Source: Acidimicrobiia bacterium (GTDB taxonomy: Bacteria; Actinomycetota; Acidimicrobiia; Acidimicrobiales; AC-14). From it: DNA of 41,581 nucleotides. Positions 7,329-16,637 of this stretch are shown here, piece by piece (position 1 is the stretch's first letter; each line of letters opens with the position of its first letter). A program made the position numbers and the translations under genes. The notes under the pieces were generated by a model that was not told the DNA's origin, did no database searches, and saw nothing but the letters and a program-made list of their open reading frames with translations. The stretch spans positions 1 to 41,581 of the forward strand of contig JAHFUQ010000020.1 of NCBI GenBank assembly GCA_023265045.1, given 5' to 3'.

Positions 7329-7334
7329 ACCATA
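7329..7334 (-). promoter_or_regulatory. -10 box of the vapBC operon
   Basis: TATGGT on the minus strand, 7 nt before ATG 7321. The mRNA would be leaderless. Confidence 0.55.
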
Positions 7335-7498
7335 CTTCTCGGCCAGGGCGAGGCCGACCATGTCGACGGTGATCTGAAGCGATCGAGGGCCAGAGCGCAA
7401 CGTCGCGCTCCCCCTCACCATCAACCTCGCGCAGCCCCGCCCGCTACTGTCGGACAACAAGGTCGTCGAGATGCGTCGGCGGCGATGTAGGAACGGGA

Positions 7499-8056
7499 AT
7501 GGCCAAGCTGATCTACGCGTCGAACGTGTCTCTCGACGGCTGTACCGAGGACGAACGCGGCGCCTTCGACTGGGCGACACCGGACGACGACGTGTTCGCG
7601 TCCATCACCGACCTCATGCGGTCCGCGGGCACCTACCTCTACGGGCGGCGCATGTACGACGCGATGGCCGTTTGGGAAACCGACGCCGCCCTGGCCGCGC
7701 AATCGGACCTGATGAGCGACTTCGCGAACGTCTGGATGGCGGCGGACAAAGTCGTCTACTCCACGACCTTGGCCGCAGTGTCAACCGCCAAGACCCGGCT
7801 CGAACGTCACTTCGACCACGGCGTGGTACACGAACTGAAGGCCGCGACCACAAGCGACCTCATCGTGGGAGGTCCGAACCTCGCGGCACAGGCTTTCAAG
7901 GCCGGGCTGGTTGACGAATGCCACCTGTTCATCTGGCCCGTCGTCCTCGGTGGGGGCAAGCCGGCGCTGCCCACCGACACGCGCGCCGAGCTCGCGCTCC
8001 TCGACGAGCGCCGATTCAGCAACGGCGTCGTGCGCCTCCGCTACCGCCCTCTGTAG
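7499..8056 (+). CDS. RibD C-terminal/dihydrofolate-reductase-like protein
   Basis: 185 residues. The fold is that of the RibD reductase domain: opening MAKLIYASNVSLDG, a GTYLYGRRMYDAM segment, and the NADPH-binding DLIVGGPNLAAQAFKAGLVDECHLFIWPVVLGGG. Riboflavin-pathway RibD has an additional deaminase domain, which is missing here, so this is one of the many stand-alone members with unknown reductase substrate. AGGAAC about 7 nt upstream supports the ATG start. Member of the accessory block. Confidence 0.85.
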   Translation: MAKLIYASNVSLDGCTEDERGAFDWATPDDDVFASITDLMRSAGTYLYGRRMYDAMAVWETDAALAAQSDLMSDFANVWMAADKVVYSTTLAAVSTAKTRLERHFDHGVVHELKAATTSDLIVGGPNLAAQAFKAGLVDECHLFIWPVVLGGGKPALPTDTRAELALLDERRFSNGVVRLRYRPL

Positions 8057-8176
8057 GAAGCCACGTCCTGCTTCCATGGGAACGCTCAGGCTGACGCCAC
8101 GATTGGCTATGAGATCGAGCCGGGCGCGACCACCCAGTCGCGCTTATTGGCGCTTCGGCTTCACTACGATCTGGTG

Positions 8177-8989
8177 TTGGCGCCGATCCGCTCCACTGTC
8201 ACCCTCCCGAATGGCCTGACGCTCTCGTACGCGGAACAAGGCGACCGCTCTGGTCCCGCGCTGGCGCTGTTGCCCGGGCCGACCGACTCCTGGGTGTCGT
8301 ACGAGCCGGTTCTCGAAGCGATCACCCTCTCCATTCGCACCGTCGCCGTGTCCCAGCGCGGGCACGGTGACTCCGACAAGCCAATGACCGGCTTTCGAGT
8401 GGAGGACTACGCCGCCGACGTCCCACTGCTCCTCGACGCGCTTGGCATCGAGCGGGCAGTGTTGGCTGGGCACTCCGGCTCTTGCCTGGTCGCCCGCCGC
8501 GTGGCGATCGACAGGCCGGAACGGATCGTCGGCCTAGTGCTCGAGGCGTCGCCGACGACCCTTCGAGGCCATGCGGGGCTCGAGGCATTCGTCGCGTCGG
8601 TCGTCTCCGGTTTGGAAGACCCCATCGACGCCGCCGTCGCCCGATCCATCGTGGTCGACACCTCGACGGAGCGCGTCGCTCCCGGGATGGTTGACCGGTT
8701 GGCCGCCGAGGTCCTGAAGGCGCCAGCGCGGGTATGGCGGGAAATGTTCGCAGACCTGTTGACGTACGACGACGTGGAGGACCTCGGGCGGATCACCGCA
8801 CCTACATTGCTGATCTGGGGTAGCGCCGATGGACTGCTGCCACGAGCCATGCAGGACCAACTCCTCTCCCGCGTCGCCGGTGCAGAGTTGCTCGTGTACC
8901 AGGGCGTCGGCCATACCCCGCGATGGGAGGACGCGTCGCGCTTCGCTGCTGATGTCGCCGCCTTCGTCGAGCGATCGGTTCCCGCCTGA
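8177..8989 (+). CDS. Alpha/beta hydrolase
   Basis: About 270 residues. Alpha/beta-hydrolase fold: oxyanion region LLPGPTDSW, a QRGHGDSDKP loop, nucleophile elbow GHSGS (the last Gly of GxSxG is Ser), then Asp in IWGSADGLLP and His in GVGHTPRWED, the full catalytic triad. No signal peptide, so cytoplasmic. Substrate unknown. Start is uncertain: TACGAT ends 6 nt before TTG 8177, giving a leaderless start; GTG 8174 or TTG 8147 are other in-frame choices. Confidence 0.85.
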   Translation: MAPIRSTVTLPNGLTLSYAEQGDRSGPALALLPGPTDSWVSYEPVLEAITLSIRTVAVSQRGHGDSDKPMTGFRVEDYAADVPLLLDALGIERAVLAGHSGSCLVARRVAIDRPERIVGLVLEASPTTLRGHAGLEAFVASVVSGLEDPIDAAVARSIVVDTSTERVAPGMVDRLAAEVLKAPARVWREMFADLLTYDDVEDLGRITAPTLLIWGSADGLLPRAMQDQLLSRVAGAELLVYQGVGHTPRWEDASRFAADVAAFVERSVPA

Positions 8990-9093
8990 GCCTTGCCCGA
9001 GCGCCACCGGCCCGATCGATGGGACGGCGGCGCTCATGGCAACGCTCCCGACCACGTGGCCGACCAAGGGCGCGTCGCCGGGCCGGAGTTGGT

Positions 9094-9522
9094 TCAGAGC
9101 GCCTGCCGGGACCCCGACTCGACGCCGAGCTGTGCCATCATCGTCATCGAATCCCAAACAACTTCGTGCTCGACGATCTCGCCGTTTTCCACGCGGAAGT
9201 AGTCGGCATACGGCAGGTCTAGGGCGTTACCGGACGCCGGGACGGTGCCTTGAGGGGTCACCAGATCGCCCTGGTGCGTGCCTTGGAATCGGCCGGAGAC
9301 GAACACTTCGTTTCCGGACTCGACGGCCCGCACGACCGTCATGTGCGCGTCCGGCAGCGCGGCCTTGAACGAGCCGAAGAACGCCTCATGTTCGGCTTTG
9401 TCGAACGCCCCGGCTGGTGTGACGGTAATGCAAGCGTCTGCGAAGCATGCGCTCACCGCCTTGAGGTCGCCTGCGCCGGCACTGCCGTAGAAACGGTCGA
9501 CAACGTCTCGAGCCTCACCCAT
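9094..9522 (-). CDS. SnoaL-like/NTF2-fold protein
   Basis: 142 residues. Cone-shaped NTF2-like fold of the SnoaL type: helix RDVVDRFYGSAGAGDL, then FADACITVTPAG, HEAFFGSFKAALPDAH, and the beta-rich end ADYFRVENGEIVEHEVVWD. Members include polyketide cyclases, isomerases and proteins with no known reaction, so no substrate is assigned. A purine-rich Shine-Dalgarno (GAGAAGGGA) precedes ATG 9522. Last gene of the accessory block. Confidence 0.8.
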   Translation of the reverse strand: MGEARDVVDRFYGSAGAGDLKAVSACFADACITVTPAGAFDKAEHEAFFGSFKAALPDAHMTVVRAVESGNEVFVSGRFQGTHQGDLVTPQGTVPASGNALDLPYADYFRVENGEIVEHEVVWDSMTMMAQLGVESGSRQAL

Positions 9523-9593
9523 CGGTGTCCCTTCTCCCGTCGGTCAGCGGAAGGTAGCAGGCGGCAGTGTCTCGATTCCGGCGGAGTGGCGGA

Positions 9594-9605
9594 CCGGTCC
9601 CGACC
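9594..9605. repeat. 12-bp repeat, distal copy (candidate att site)
   Basis: CCGGTCCCGACC, identical to the 3' end of tRNA-Phe at 4744-4755. It lies between the last accessory gene and the ABC transporter operon, where an island boundary would be expected. Confidence 0.4.
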
Positions 9606-9742
9606 GCCCAGATCGGAGATATGGCGCGGCATGCCGGGGCGCGGACCTCAGCCGTCTCTCCCCGTTTCTCTGCGCCGGGTGTACCTTCCGAACTGGGGCC
9701 ACGCATCGAGGGGAGGGCTTCACCGACCGTACGGAGGGATAG

Positions 9743-11131
9743 GTGGATCACTTTTTGAGGGGCGCCATCACGCGGCGCCGGTTCATCCAGGGAGCGGCCG
9801 GGCTCACGGTCTTGGCCGCCTGCGGCAAGAGCGGCACGACCAGCAGCACCCAGGGCAGTACGTCCATCGTCGAGCCGGCAAAGAAGCTGTCGGGCGACCT
9901 GAAGCTCCTCGTTTGGAGCCACTTCGTTCCGCAGCACGACACATGGTTCGACCCCTTTGCGAAATCGTGGGGAACGCAGGTCGGCGTCAACGTAAGCGTC
10001 GACCACATCGACCAGGCGGAACTTTTCACGCGCGCGGCGGCCGAAATCCAGGCCCGTGAGGGCCACGACCTGATCGAGTTCATCTCCCCGCCGTCCAACC
10101 TCGAGCCCAGCGTCCTCGACCTGGCCGACGTCAACCAAGAGGCGGCCAAGCGCTTCGGCAAGCAGATCGAGCTGTGCACGAAGTCCAGCTTCAATCCGAC
10201 CACCAAGAAGTTCTACGGGTTCTGCCACGGCTATGCCCCTGACCCCGGGGACTACCGCAAGAGCTTGTGGGAGAAGGTCGGCCTTCCCAACGGGCCTTCG
10301 ACGTACCAGGAGCTGCTGGACGGGGGCACGAAGATCAAGCAGATGGGCACCCAGATGGGCATCGGGATGTCCAACGAGATCGACTCGAACATGGCCGCGC
10401 GCGCCCTGATCTGGTCCTACGGCGGGTCGATACAGGACGCCAACGAGAACGTCGTCTTCAACTCGCCGCAGACCATCGAGGCCGTCGACTACATGGCCCG
10501 GCTGTTCAAAGCCACCATGACCGACGAAGTGTTCGGATGGAACGCGGCGTCGAACAACCAGGGCCTCATCGCTGGCAACCTGTCGTACATCCTCAACTCG
10601 ATCTCGGCCTACCGGAGCGCGCAAACGGCCAATCCCGCGGTGGCCGACGACATCTATTTCACATCGCCGCTCAAAGGACCAACCGGCAAACAGCTGGCCA
10701 GCGAGCACGCCATAATGGTCTACGTCATCCCGCAGCACGCCAAGAACCCCGACGCGGCCAAGGAGTTCCTGCTGCACCTCGTCGGCAACTACAAAGAGGC
10801 GACGAACAACAGCAAGCTCTACACGCTCCCGTCGTTCCCCTCGACGGTGACCGACGCGAACACCTGGCTCGACACCGACCCGTTCGGCTCGAAGCCCGCC
10901 AACAAGCTGGCGCTGCTCAAGGACGCGGAGAAGTGGAGCGCCAACATCGGCTACCCCGGGCCGGCGAACGCGGCCGAGGGCGAGGTGTTCTCGACCTTTG
11001 TGCTCCCGCAGATGATGGCCAAGGCGGCGCGCGGCCAGCTGAGCGCGAAGGACGCCGTGGCCGAGGCCGAGGGAAGGATCAAGACCATCTTCCAGCAGTG
11101 GAGGGACCGCAAGCTCGTCGGCGGGCGTTAG
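9743..11131 (+). CDS. ABC sugar-type solute-binding lipoprotein
   Basis: 462 residues, family 1 extracellular solute-binding protein. The N-terminus has a twin-arginine motif (TRRRFIQG) and a lipobox LAAC with Cys27, so it is probably Tat-exported and lipid-anchored. The body has the family layout: KLLVWSHFVPQHDTWFDPF at the start, IEFISPPSNLEP, and AKEFLLHLVGN near the C-terminus. GTG 9743 follows GGAGGG. It is the first gene of a four-gene importer operon. Substrate unknown, most likely a carbohydrate or polyol from the family. Confidence 0.9.
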   Translation: MDHFLRGAITRRRFIQGAAGLTVLAACGKSGTTSSTQGSTSIVEPAKKLSGDLKLLVWSHFVPQHDTWFDPFAKSWGTQVGVNVSVDHIDQAELFTRAAAEIQAREGHDLIEFISPPSNLEPSVLDLADVNQEAAKRFGKQIELCTKSSFNPTTKKFYGFCHGYAPDPGDYRKSLWEKVGLPNGPSTYQELLDGGTKIKQMGTQMGIGMSNEIDSNMAARALIWSYGGSIQDANENVVFNSPQTIEAVDYMARLFKATMTDEVFGWNAASNNQGLIAGNLSYILNSISAYRSAQTANPAVADDIYFTSPLKGPTGKQLASEHAIMVYVIPQHAKNPDAAKEFLLHLVGNYKEATNNSKLYTLPSFPSTVTDANTWLDTDPFGSKPANKLALLKDAEKWSANIGYPGPANAAEGEVFSTFVLPQMMAKAARGQLSAKDAVAEAEGRIKTIFQQWRDRKLVGGR

Positions 11132-11142
11132 GGCGCCACCGA

Positions 11143-12176
<1,034 letters not shown>

Positions 12177-12180
<4 letters not shown>

Positions 12181-13076
12181 CCACCACCAAACGGCGATAC
12201 GTGCTCGACCGGGAACGGGTCCTCGGGCCCCTCCTGCTGTCGCCCGCCGTCCTCTACATCGTCGCCCTGGTCGCCGTCCCGTTCTTCCTGGCCATTGCCT
12301 ACAGCCTGAGCGACATCACCGTCGGCGACCCGTCGTACGACTTCGTGGGGCTGCGCAACTTCCGCGCCATCTGGCATGACGACGTGTTCAGGAGGTCGCT
12401 GCGCAACAGCCTGTTCATCACCGTCGTGACGATGGTCCTCGTCGTCGTCCTGGCCAAGGTGCTGGCCCTCGTCCTGACCCAGGATTTCCGCGGCAAGTGG
12501 CTGGTGCGGTTCCTCATCCTGCTCCCGTGGACGACCCCGGTGTCGCTGGCGACGATCTCGTGGCTGTGGCTGCTCGACTCGCTGTTCAGCCCCATCGACT
12601 GGGTTCTGCGCTGGCTCGGGCTGCTCGACGGCAACCTCCATTGGCTGGGCAACGACCACCTCGCCATGGTGTCGGTCATCGCCGTGCAGGTCTGGCGCAT
12701 CGTGCCGCTGGCGGCGGTGATCATCATGGCCGGCCTCGTCGCCATCCCCCAGGACGTCCACGACGCCGCCGAGGTGGACGGGGCCGGCTTCTGGCGCAAG
12801 CTGTTCGGGGTCACCATCCCGCTGACGTTGCCGGTGACGGCGGTGGCGGCCTTGTTCGGGGCGATCCTGACCTTCACCGACATGACCGTGGTGTACGTCC
12901 TCACCCGGGGCGGCCCCATCGACGCGACGCAGATCCTGCCGACGTGGGCCTTCTTCAGGGGCATTCAAGGCGGCAACCTGGGCCAGGGCGCGGCCATCGC
13001 CCTGTGCCTGTTTCCCCTCCTGCTCATCGCGGCCGTGCTGATCCTGCGTTCGGTGCGGAAGATGGAGGTGCTGTGA
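12177..13076 (+). CDS. ABC sugar permease, inner membrane subunit 1
   Basis: 299 residues with about six TM segments (MalF/UgpA type, from LLLSPAVLYIVALVAVPFFLAIAY). The EAA loop that docks on the ATPase is DAAEVDGAGFWRKLFGVTIP, about 90 residues from the C-terminus. Both ends overlap neighbours by 4 bp (GTGA at 12177-12180 and 13073-13076), so the operon is tightly coupled. Confidence 0.92.
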
Positions 13077-13927
13077 ACCGCCGGTACATACGGCGCCGGC
13101 GCGCCAGCCGGGCCGGCCTCTACGCCCTCGTCACCGGCTTCACCCTGTTCGCCGCCTTCCCGTTCCTCTGGAGCCTGGTGACCATGTTCAAGGCCGACCA
13201 GGACCTCTACCAGCGGGACAACAACCCGTTCATCTTCAACAAGCCGCCCACCCTCAAGCACCTCGACCTGCTCATCAACGGCACCGCCTTCGGGACCTTC
13301 GTCGACAACACGTTGCTGGTGGGTCTCTGCGTCGTGCTCATCACCCTGGCCGTCAGCCTGCCCGCCGCATACAGCCTCGCCCGCCTCAACCTCCGGTGGG
13401 GCGGCGGCATGGCCGTCGCGATCTTCTTCGTGTACCTGATCCCGCCGTCGCTGCTGTTCCTGTCGTTGTCGCGCGTCGTCTCCTACCTCGGCCTGCAGGA
13501 CTCCCGGTGGGCGCTCGTCGTGCTCTACCCGACGATCACCATTCCGGTCTCGGTGTGGCTGCTGCTGGGGTTCTTCAAGTCCATCCCCAAGGACATCGAG
13601 GAGCAGGCGATGGTGGACGGCTACAGCCGGATGGGCGCCTTCGTGCGCACCGTCCTGCCCCTGTCGTTCCCCGGCATCGTGGCCGTGTTCGTGTTCTCGG
13701 GCACCCTCTCGGCCAGCGAGTTCATCTATGCGCTGGCCTTCGTGTCCCAGACCGCGCAGAAGACGATCTCGGTCGGCGTCCCGACCGAGCTGGTGCGGGG
13801 CGACGTGTTCTTCTGGCAGTCGCTCCAGGCCGCCACCCTGTTCGTCGCCGTCCCCATCGCCCTCGTCTTCAACGTCTTCCTGAAACGGTTCATCTCGGGC
13901 TTCACCATGGGCGCCGTCAAGGGCTGA
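13073..13927 (+). CDS. ABC sugar permease, inner membrane subunit 2
   Basis: 284 residues, MalG/UgpE type with six TM segments. Starts GTG 13073 inside the stop of subunit 1. The EAA loop is EEQAMVDGYSRMGAFVRTVLP. Ends FISGFTMGAVKG, a usual C-terminus for this family. Last gene of the importer operon. Confidence 0.92.
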   Translation: MNRRYIRRRRASRAGLYALVTGFTLFAAFPFLWSLVTMFKADQDLYQRDNNPFIFNKPPTLKHLDLLINGTAFGTFVDNTLLVGLCVVLITLAVSLPAAYSLARLNLRWGGGMAVAIFFVYLIPPSLLFLSLSRVVSYLGLQDSRWALVVLYPTITIPVSVWLLLGFFKSIPKDIEEQAMVDGYSRMGAFVRTVLPLSFPGIVAVFVFSGTLSASEFIYALAFVSQTAQKTISVGVPTELVRGDVFFWQSLQAATLFVAVPIALVFNVFLKRFISGFTMGAVKG

Positions 13928-14139
13928 TCACCGGCGCTTGGGACGATGCCGCCCGCACTCAGCTGCGCAGCCGGCGTCGCCGGATCATGCGGGCGAGGGA
14001 GCAGTGGGGCGATGATCCTGCCGCGTCCGCGAGGGCTTACGCTTCGACGTCGTGATCGCGGGTGTCCACCGGCACGGACACTTCTTCAGCGTCGACGTGA
14101 CGTCCGCGGTCGCGCACGACGCCGCAAGGGTCGGACCGC

Positions 14140-14616
14140 GTGGCTAGCGGCTCGAGAGCCTTCGACGCCGTCGTCGCGGCCGGCGCCAACAAGCGCGTGG
14201 TGATCCCGCTGCCCTTCGATCCCGATGCGGCGTGGGGTCGCAAACTCGTGCACCGCGTGGGCGGGACGGTGAACGGCATGCGGATCCGGGCGGTGATCGA
14301 GCCTTTCGGAGACGGCCTGGGGATCGCCGTCGGGGCCGCGTGGCGGCGCGACTGCGGCCTCGGTCCCGGCGACGAGGTCGCGGTCGTGCTCGCCCCCGAG
14401 GGCCCGCAGCGCGACGACCTGGCGCCGGACATCGCCGCTGCCCTGGAGGCCGAGCCGGCAGCGGGCGAGTTTTTCGACTCGCTCGCTCAGTTCTACCGGC
14501 GCGGCTACCTGCGGTGGATCGACGCCACCACCCGCCGCCCCGAGGTCCGGGCGGCCCGGATCGCCGAGATGGTCGAGCTGTGCGGGGCGGGGTTGAAGGA
14601 GCGTCCCAAGGCTTAG
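14140..14616 (+). CDS. DUF1905 / YdeI (OmdA)-family protein
   Basis: 158 residues from GTG 14140. The N-terminal DUF1905 beta-barrel covers about 8-90 (LPFDPDAAWG, then GLGIAVGAAWRR and GLGPGDEVAVVL). The C-terminal half (about 95-158) is the OmdA region with LAQFYRRGYLRWIDATTRRPEVRAARIAEMVELC. Members are linked by name to bacteriocin protection but their molecular function is not known. No signal peptide. Confidence 0.85.
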   Translation: MASGSRAFDAVVAAGANKRVVIPLPFDPDAAWGRKLVHRVGGTVNGMRIRAVIEPFGDGLGIAVGAAWRRDCGLGPGDEVAVVLAPEGPQRDDLAPDIAAALEAEPAAGEFFDSLAQFYRRGYLRWIDATTRRPEVRAARIAEMVELCGAGLKERPKA

Positions 14617-14668
14617 ACCGGATTCGTCCGGGGACGAGGTAGCCACGCGTACCTTGGCGTGGTCGGTG

Positions 14669-14937
14669 CTATCCGACCGGCGTTCCCGCCAGCATGCGAT
14701 CGAGGTCCTCCGGCGTGGGGAGCGTGAGAGGGTCGAGGCTCGCGACGCCCGAGAGCACGTCGCACAGGTGCTGTAAGACGCCGTGCGCCGCCGGGCCGTG
14801 CGTACGGGCAGAAGGCGCCGCTCGGGATCATCGTCCTTCTCCAGGCGGGCGAGGGCGAGCTCGACCGCCCGCTGCGGGTCCCCCACCAATGCCTCCCAGA
14901 CGGCCGACCGGACGTCGGCCTCGCGCGCGGACGCCAT
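14669..14937 (-). pseudogene. Small helical protein gene broken by a frameshift
   Basis: From ATG 14937 a frame reads MASAREADVRSAVWEALVGD and onward through LARLEKDDDPERRLLPVRTA; the natural continuation, HGVLQHLCDVLSGVASLDPL to LAGTPVG and a stop at 14669, is in another frame. The 269-bp span is not a multiple of three. The join is near 14780-14820. A single indel, in nature or in assembly, explains it. About 89 residues when restored, helical, no family recognised. Confidence 0.55.
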
Positions 14938-14964
14938 GGCCGCCCATCTTCCCATCGGGATAGG

Positions 14965-14970
14965 TAGCGT
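14965..14970 (+). promoter_or_regulatory. -10 box of the zinc-ribbon gene
   Basis: TAGCGT, 7 nt before GTG 14978; predicts a leaderless mRNA. Confidence 0.55.
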
Positions 14971-14977
14971 TGGCGCC

Positions 14978-15169
14978 GTGCTGATGGTGAAATGCAAGGG
15001 CTGCTACACACCGTTCGCGGTGCCCGACCAGATGGACGAAGCCCAGTTCGCGGCTGCGTCCATTCCGACGACGGCGCTGCCGTGTCCCGAATGCCGGATC
15101 CGCCGCCCCTACGACAAGGGCGACTACTACTTCGGGTCCAGCACCGGGGACCTTCCCTCCCTCTGGTGA
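14978..15169 (+). CDS. Small zinc-ribbon protein
   Basis: 63 residues. Two Cys pairs, CKGC at 6-9 and CPEC at 36-39, would bind one zinc ion in a ribbon fold. The rest is short and ends with an aromatic GDYYFGSSTGDLPSLW. GTG 14978 is used because of the -10 box 7 nt upstream; ATG 14984 is in frame just after. Its 3' end overlaps the remnant of the MFS gene on the other strand. Function unknown. Confidence 0.75.
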   Translation: MLMVKCKGCYTPFAVPDQMDEAQFAAASIPTTALPCPECRIRRPYDKGDYYFGSSTGDLPSLW

Positions 15170-15860
15170 GGCCTGAGCAGGGCCGGTAGCGCGGCTGCCC
15201 TGGCAAACCCGGTGGCGGCCAGCAGGGCGGGCTGGTCGAGCGCCCACGCCGCGTAGAGCACGAGGGAGCAGAGGTCCACGCCGAGGGACGCGACCGAGGT
15301 GACCGTCGCCCGCGCCCGGCCTTCGATACCGGCCTGCAGCTGGGCGTCGACGACCACCAGCACCGCCTGGTACAGGAAGGAGGCGATGGCGATGCCGGCG
15401 ACACCTATCGGACGGTGCAAGACGCCGGCGGCGGCGAAGACGGCGACCGCCGGCGAGGACGAGGCCGAGCGTGCGGGGACAGAACCGTCTAGCGGCGCCG
15501 CCGAGCGCGGCCCCGGCGGCGCCGGCGGCCAACGCCTCCATCGAGCCCGAGCCGAGGGCGCCGCCGAGGCCCCACAACACGAAACCGCCGGCGAAGCCCG
15601 CATAGTGCCGGGCCGGTGATCCAGAGCACGTAGCCCGCGGCCTGGAGGACCGTCGACGCGGCGAGCGGGAACCGGCGCGAGAAGCGGTCGGCGAGGACGC
15701 CGGTGGGCACCTCGGCGAGGATGCCGACGGCCGACCACACGAGCAACAGCCTGGAGATCTTGGCGTCCGACAGGCCCGAGTCGGCGAACAGCAGCGCGTG
15801 CAGGGGGTAGATCGGGATGGTCTCGGAGCGAAGGGCCCAAACGAGCCACTTCCGGCTCAG
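15127..15860 (-). pseudogene. MFS transporter remnant
   Basis: Three segments of a major facilitator superfamily protein follow each other in three frames. The first (from about 15860) has ALLFADSGLSDAKI and VGILAEVPTGVLADRFSRRF, the loop 2-3 signature; the second reads FVLWGLGGALGSGSMEAL; the third carries IAIASFLYQAVLVVVDAQLQ, LYAAWALDQ and ends at 15127. The total is about 245 codons against about 400 for the family, so there is also an internal deletion after the second segment, and no start codon is found ahead of the first segment. Not functional. Confidence 0.75.
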
Positions 15861-15975
15861 CGGGCCGACCTCAGGATGGACCGGACGTCAGCGGTGGCGC
15901 ATGAAGCGAAGGGTACCGGATCGAACGAATCGGTGAACTACCGTTTCGCGGGACCAAATCCGTCCCGCCCGGCGT

Positions 15976-15981
15976 TATTTT
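15976..15981 (+). promoter_or_regulatory. -10 box of a small membrane-protein gene
   Basis: TATTTT, 7 nt before ATG 15989; leaderless. Confidence 0.55.
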
Positions 15982-15988
15982 TCGTGCA

Positions 15989-16171
15989 ATGGACGTTGAG
16001 GCAGGCCCCCACCCGAACCTCCTCCCGGACTGGTACATGCCGGCGCCGGCCGAGCGCACGACCCCCCTCCCGGCGTGGTGCCGTTGGATCGCGATCCTGA
16101 TCATCGCCGCGTTCGTCCTCATCAACGCGTACGGGCTGTGCAGCACCTACGGCCACGTTGGTTTTGGATAG
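15989..16171 (+). CDS. Small single-TM membrane protein
   Basis: 60 residues. A Pro-rich polar N-terminus (about 1-30) leads into one TM segment (WIAILIIAAFVLINAYGLC, about 33-51) and a short tail. The start is supported by the -10 box 7 nt upstream. No family recognised. Shares no strand or overlap with the remnant transporter on the other side. Confidence 0.7.
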   Translation: MDVEAGPHPNLLPDWYMPAPAERTTPLPAWCRWIAILIIAAFVLINAYGLCSTYGHVGFG

Positions 16172-16213
16172 CGCCGGTTTGGGGTAGCGGCGGCTCGAGG
16201 AAGCGAGGCTGGG

Positions 16214-16219
16214 TACCCT
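16214..16219 (+). promoter_or_regulatory. -10 box of the Hsp20 gene
   Basis: TACCCT, 7 nt before ATG 16227. It decides the start against the upstream GTG 16221. Confidence 0.55.
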
Positions 16220-16226
16220 TGTGCCC

Positions 16227-16613
16227 ATGTCGAGCGAACGTGCGACACACGAGAAAGTCCGCGACGCGACCATCGCCGTCGAGGCCGAAATGCGCCCGCA
16301 GGGCGTGCCCGTCAACGTCTACGAGACCAGCGCGGCACTGATGGTTGTCGCGCCCATCCCGGCGGTGACCGCCGACGACGTCACGATCGAGGTGCGGCCG
16401 GGGCGGCTGCGGTTCTGGGCCAGCGTACGCAGCGCCGCGCCGCGTGATTACCTGGTGCACGAGTGGGAGTACGGCGGGTACGAGCGCGAGATCGACCTCC
16501 CCGACGGCTATGGCGCCGGCGTGGAGTCGTCCCTCGCCAACGGCCAGCTCGCCATCAGGGTGCTGCGGGGCGCCGCCGCCCCTCAACTGACGACCAAGCC
16601 CAATCACGCCTGA
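16227..16613 (+). CDS. Hsp20/alpha-crystallin-type small heat-shock protein
   Basis: 128 residues. The alpha-crystallin beta-sandwich runs about 30-118: VNVYETSAALMVVAPIPAVTADDV, then VHEWEYGGYEREIDLPDG and the family signature LANGQLAIRVLRG. Such proteins form oligomers that hold unfolding proteins without ATP. The chain is short, with little N-terminal extension, so oligomer size could be small. The stop at 16611-16613 is in the same frame as the next gene, whose coding begins 24 nt later. Confidence 0.85.
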   Translation: MSSERATHEKVRDATIAVEAEMRPQGVPVNVYETSAALMVVAPIPAVTADDVTIEVRPGRLRFWASVRSAAPRDYLVHEWEYGGYEREIDLPDGYGAGVESSLANGQLAIRVLRGAAAPQLTTKPNHA

Positions 16614-16624
16614 TCGCAGGCTCC

Positions 16625-16630
16625 TAGCAT
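16625..16630 (+). promoter_or_regulatory. -10 box ahead of glutamate dehydrogenase
   Basis: TAGCAT, 7 nt before CTG 16638, the same spacing as the other leaderless genes. No ATG or GTG exists between it and ATG 16773. Confidence 0.45.
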
Positions 16631-16637
16631 CGGAGCT

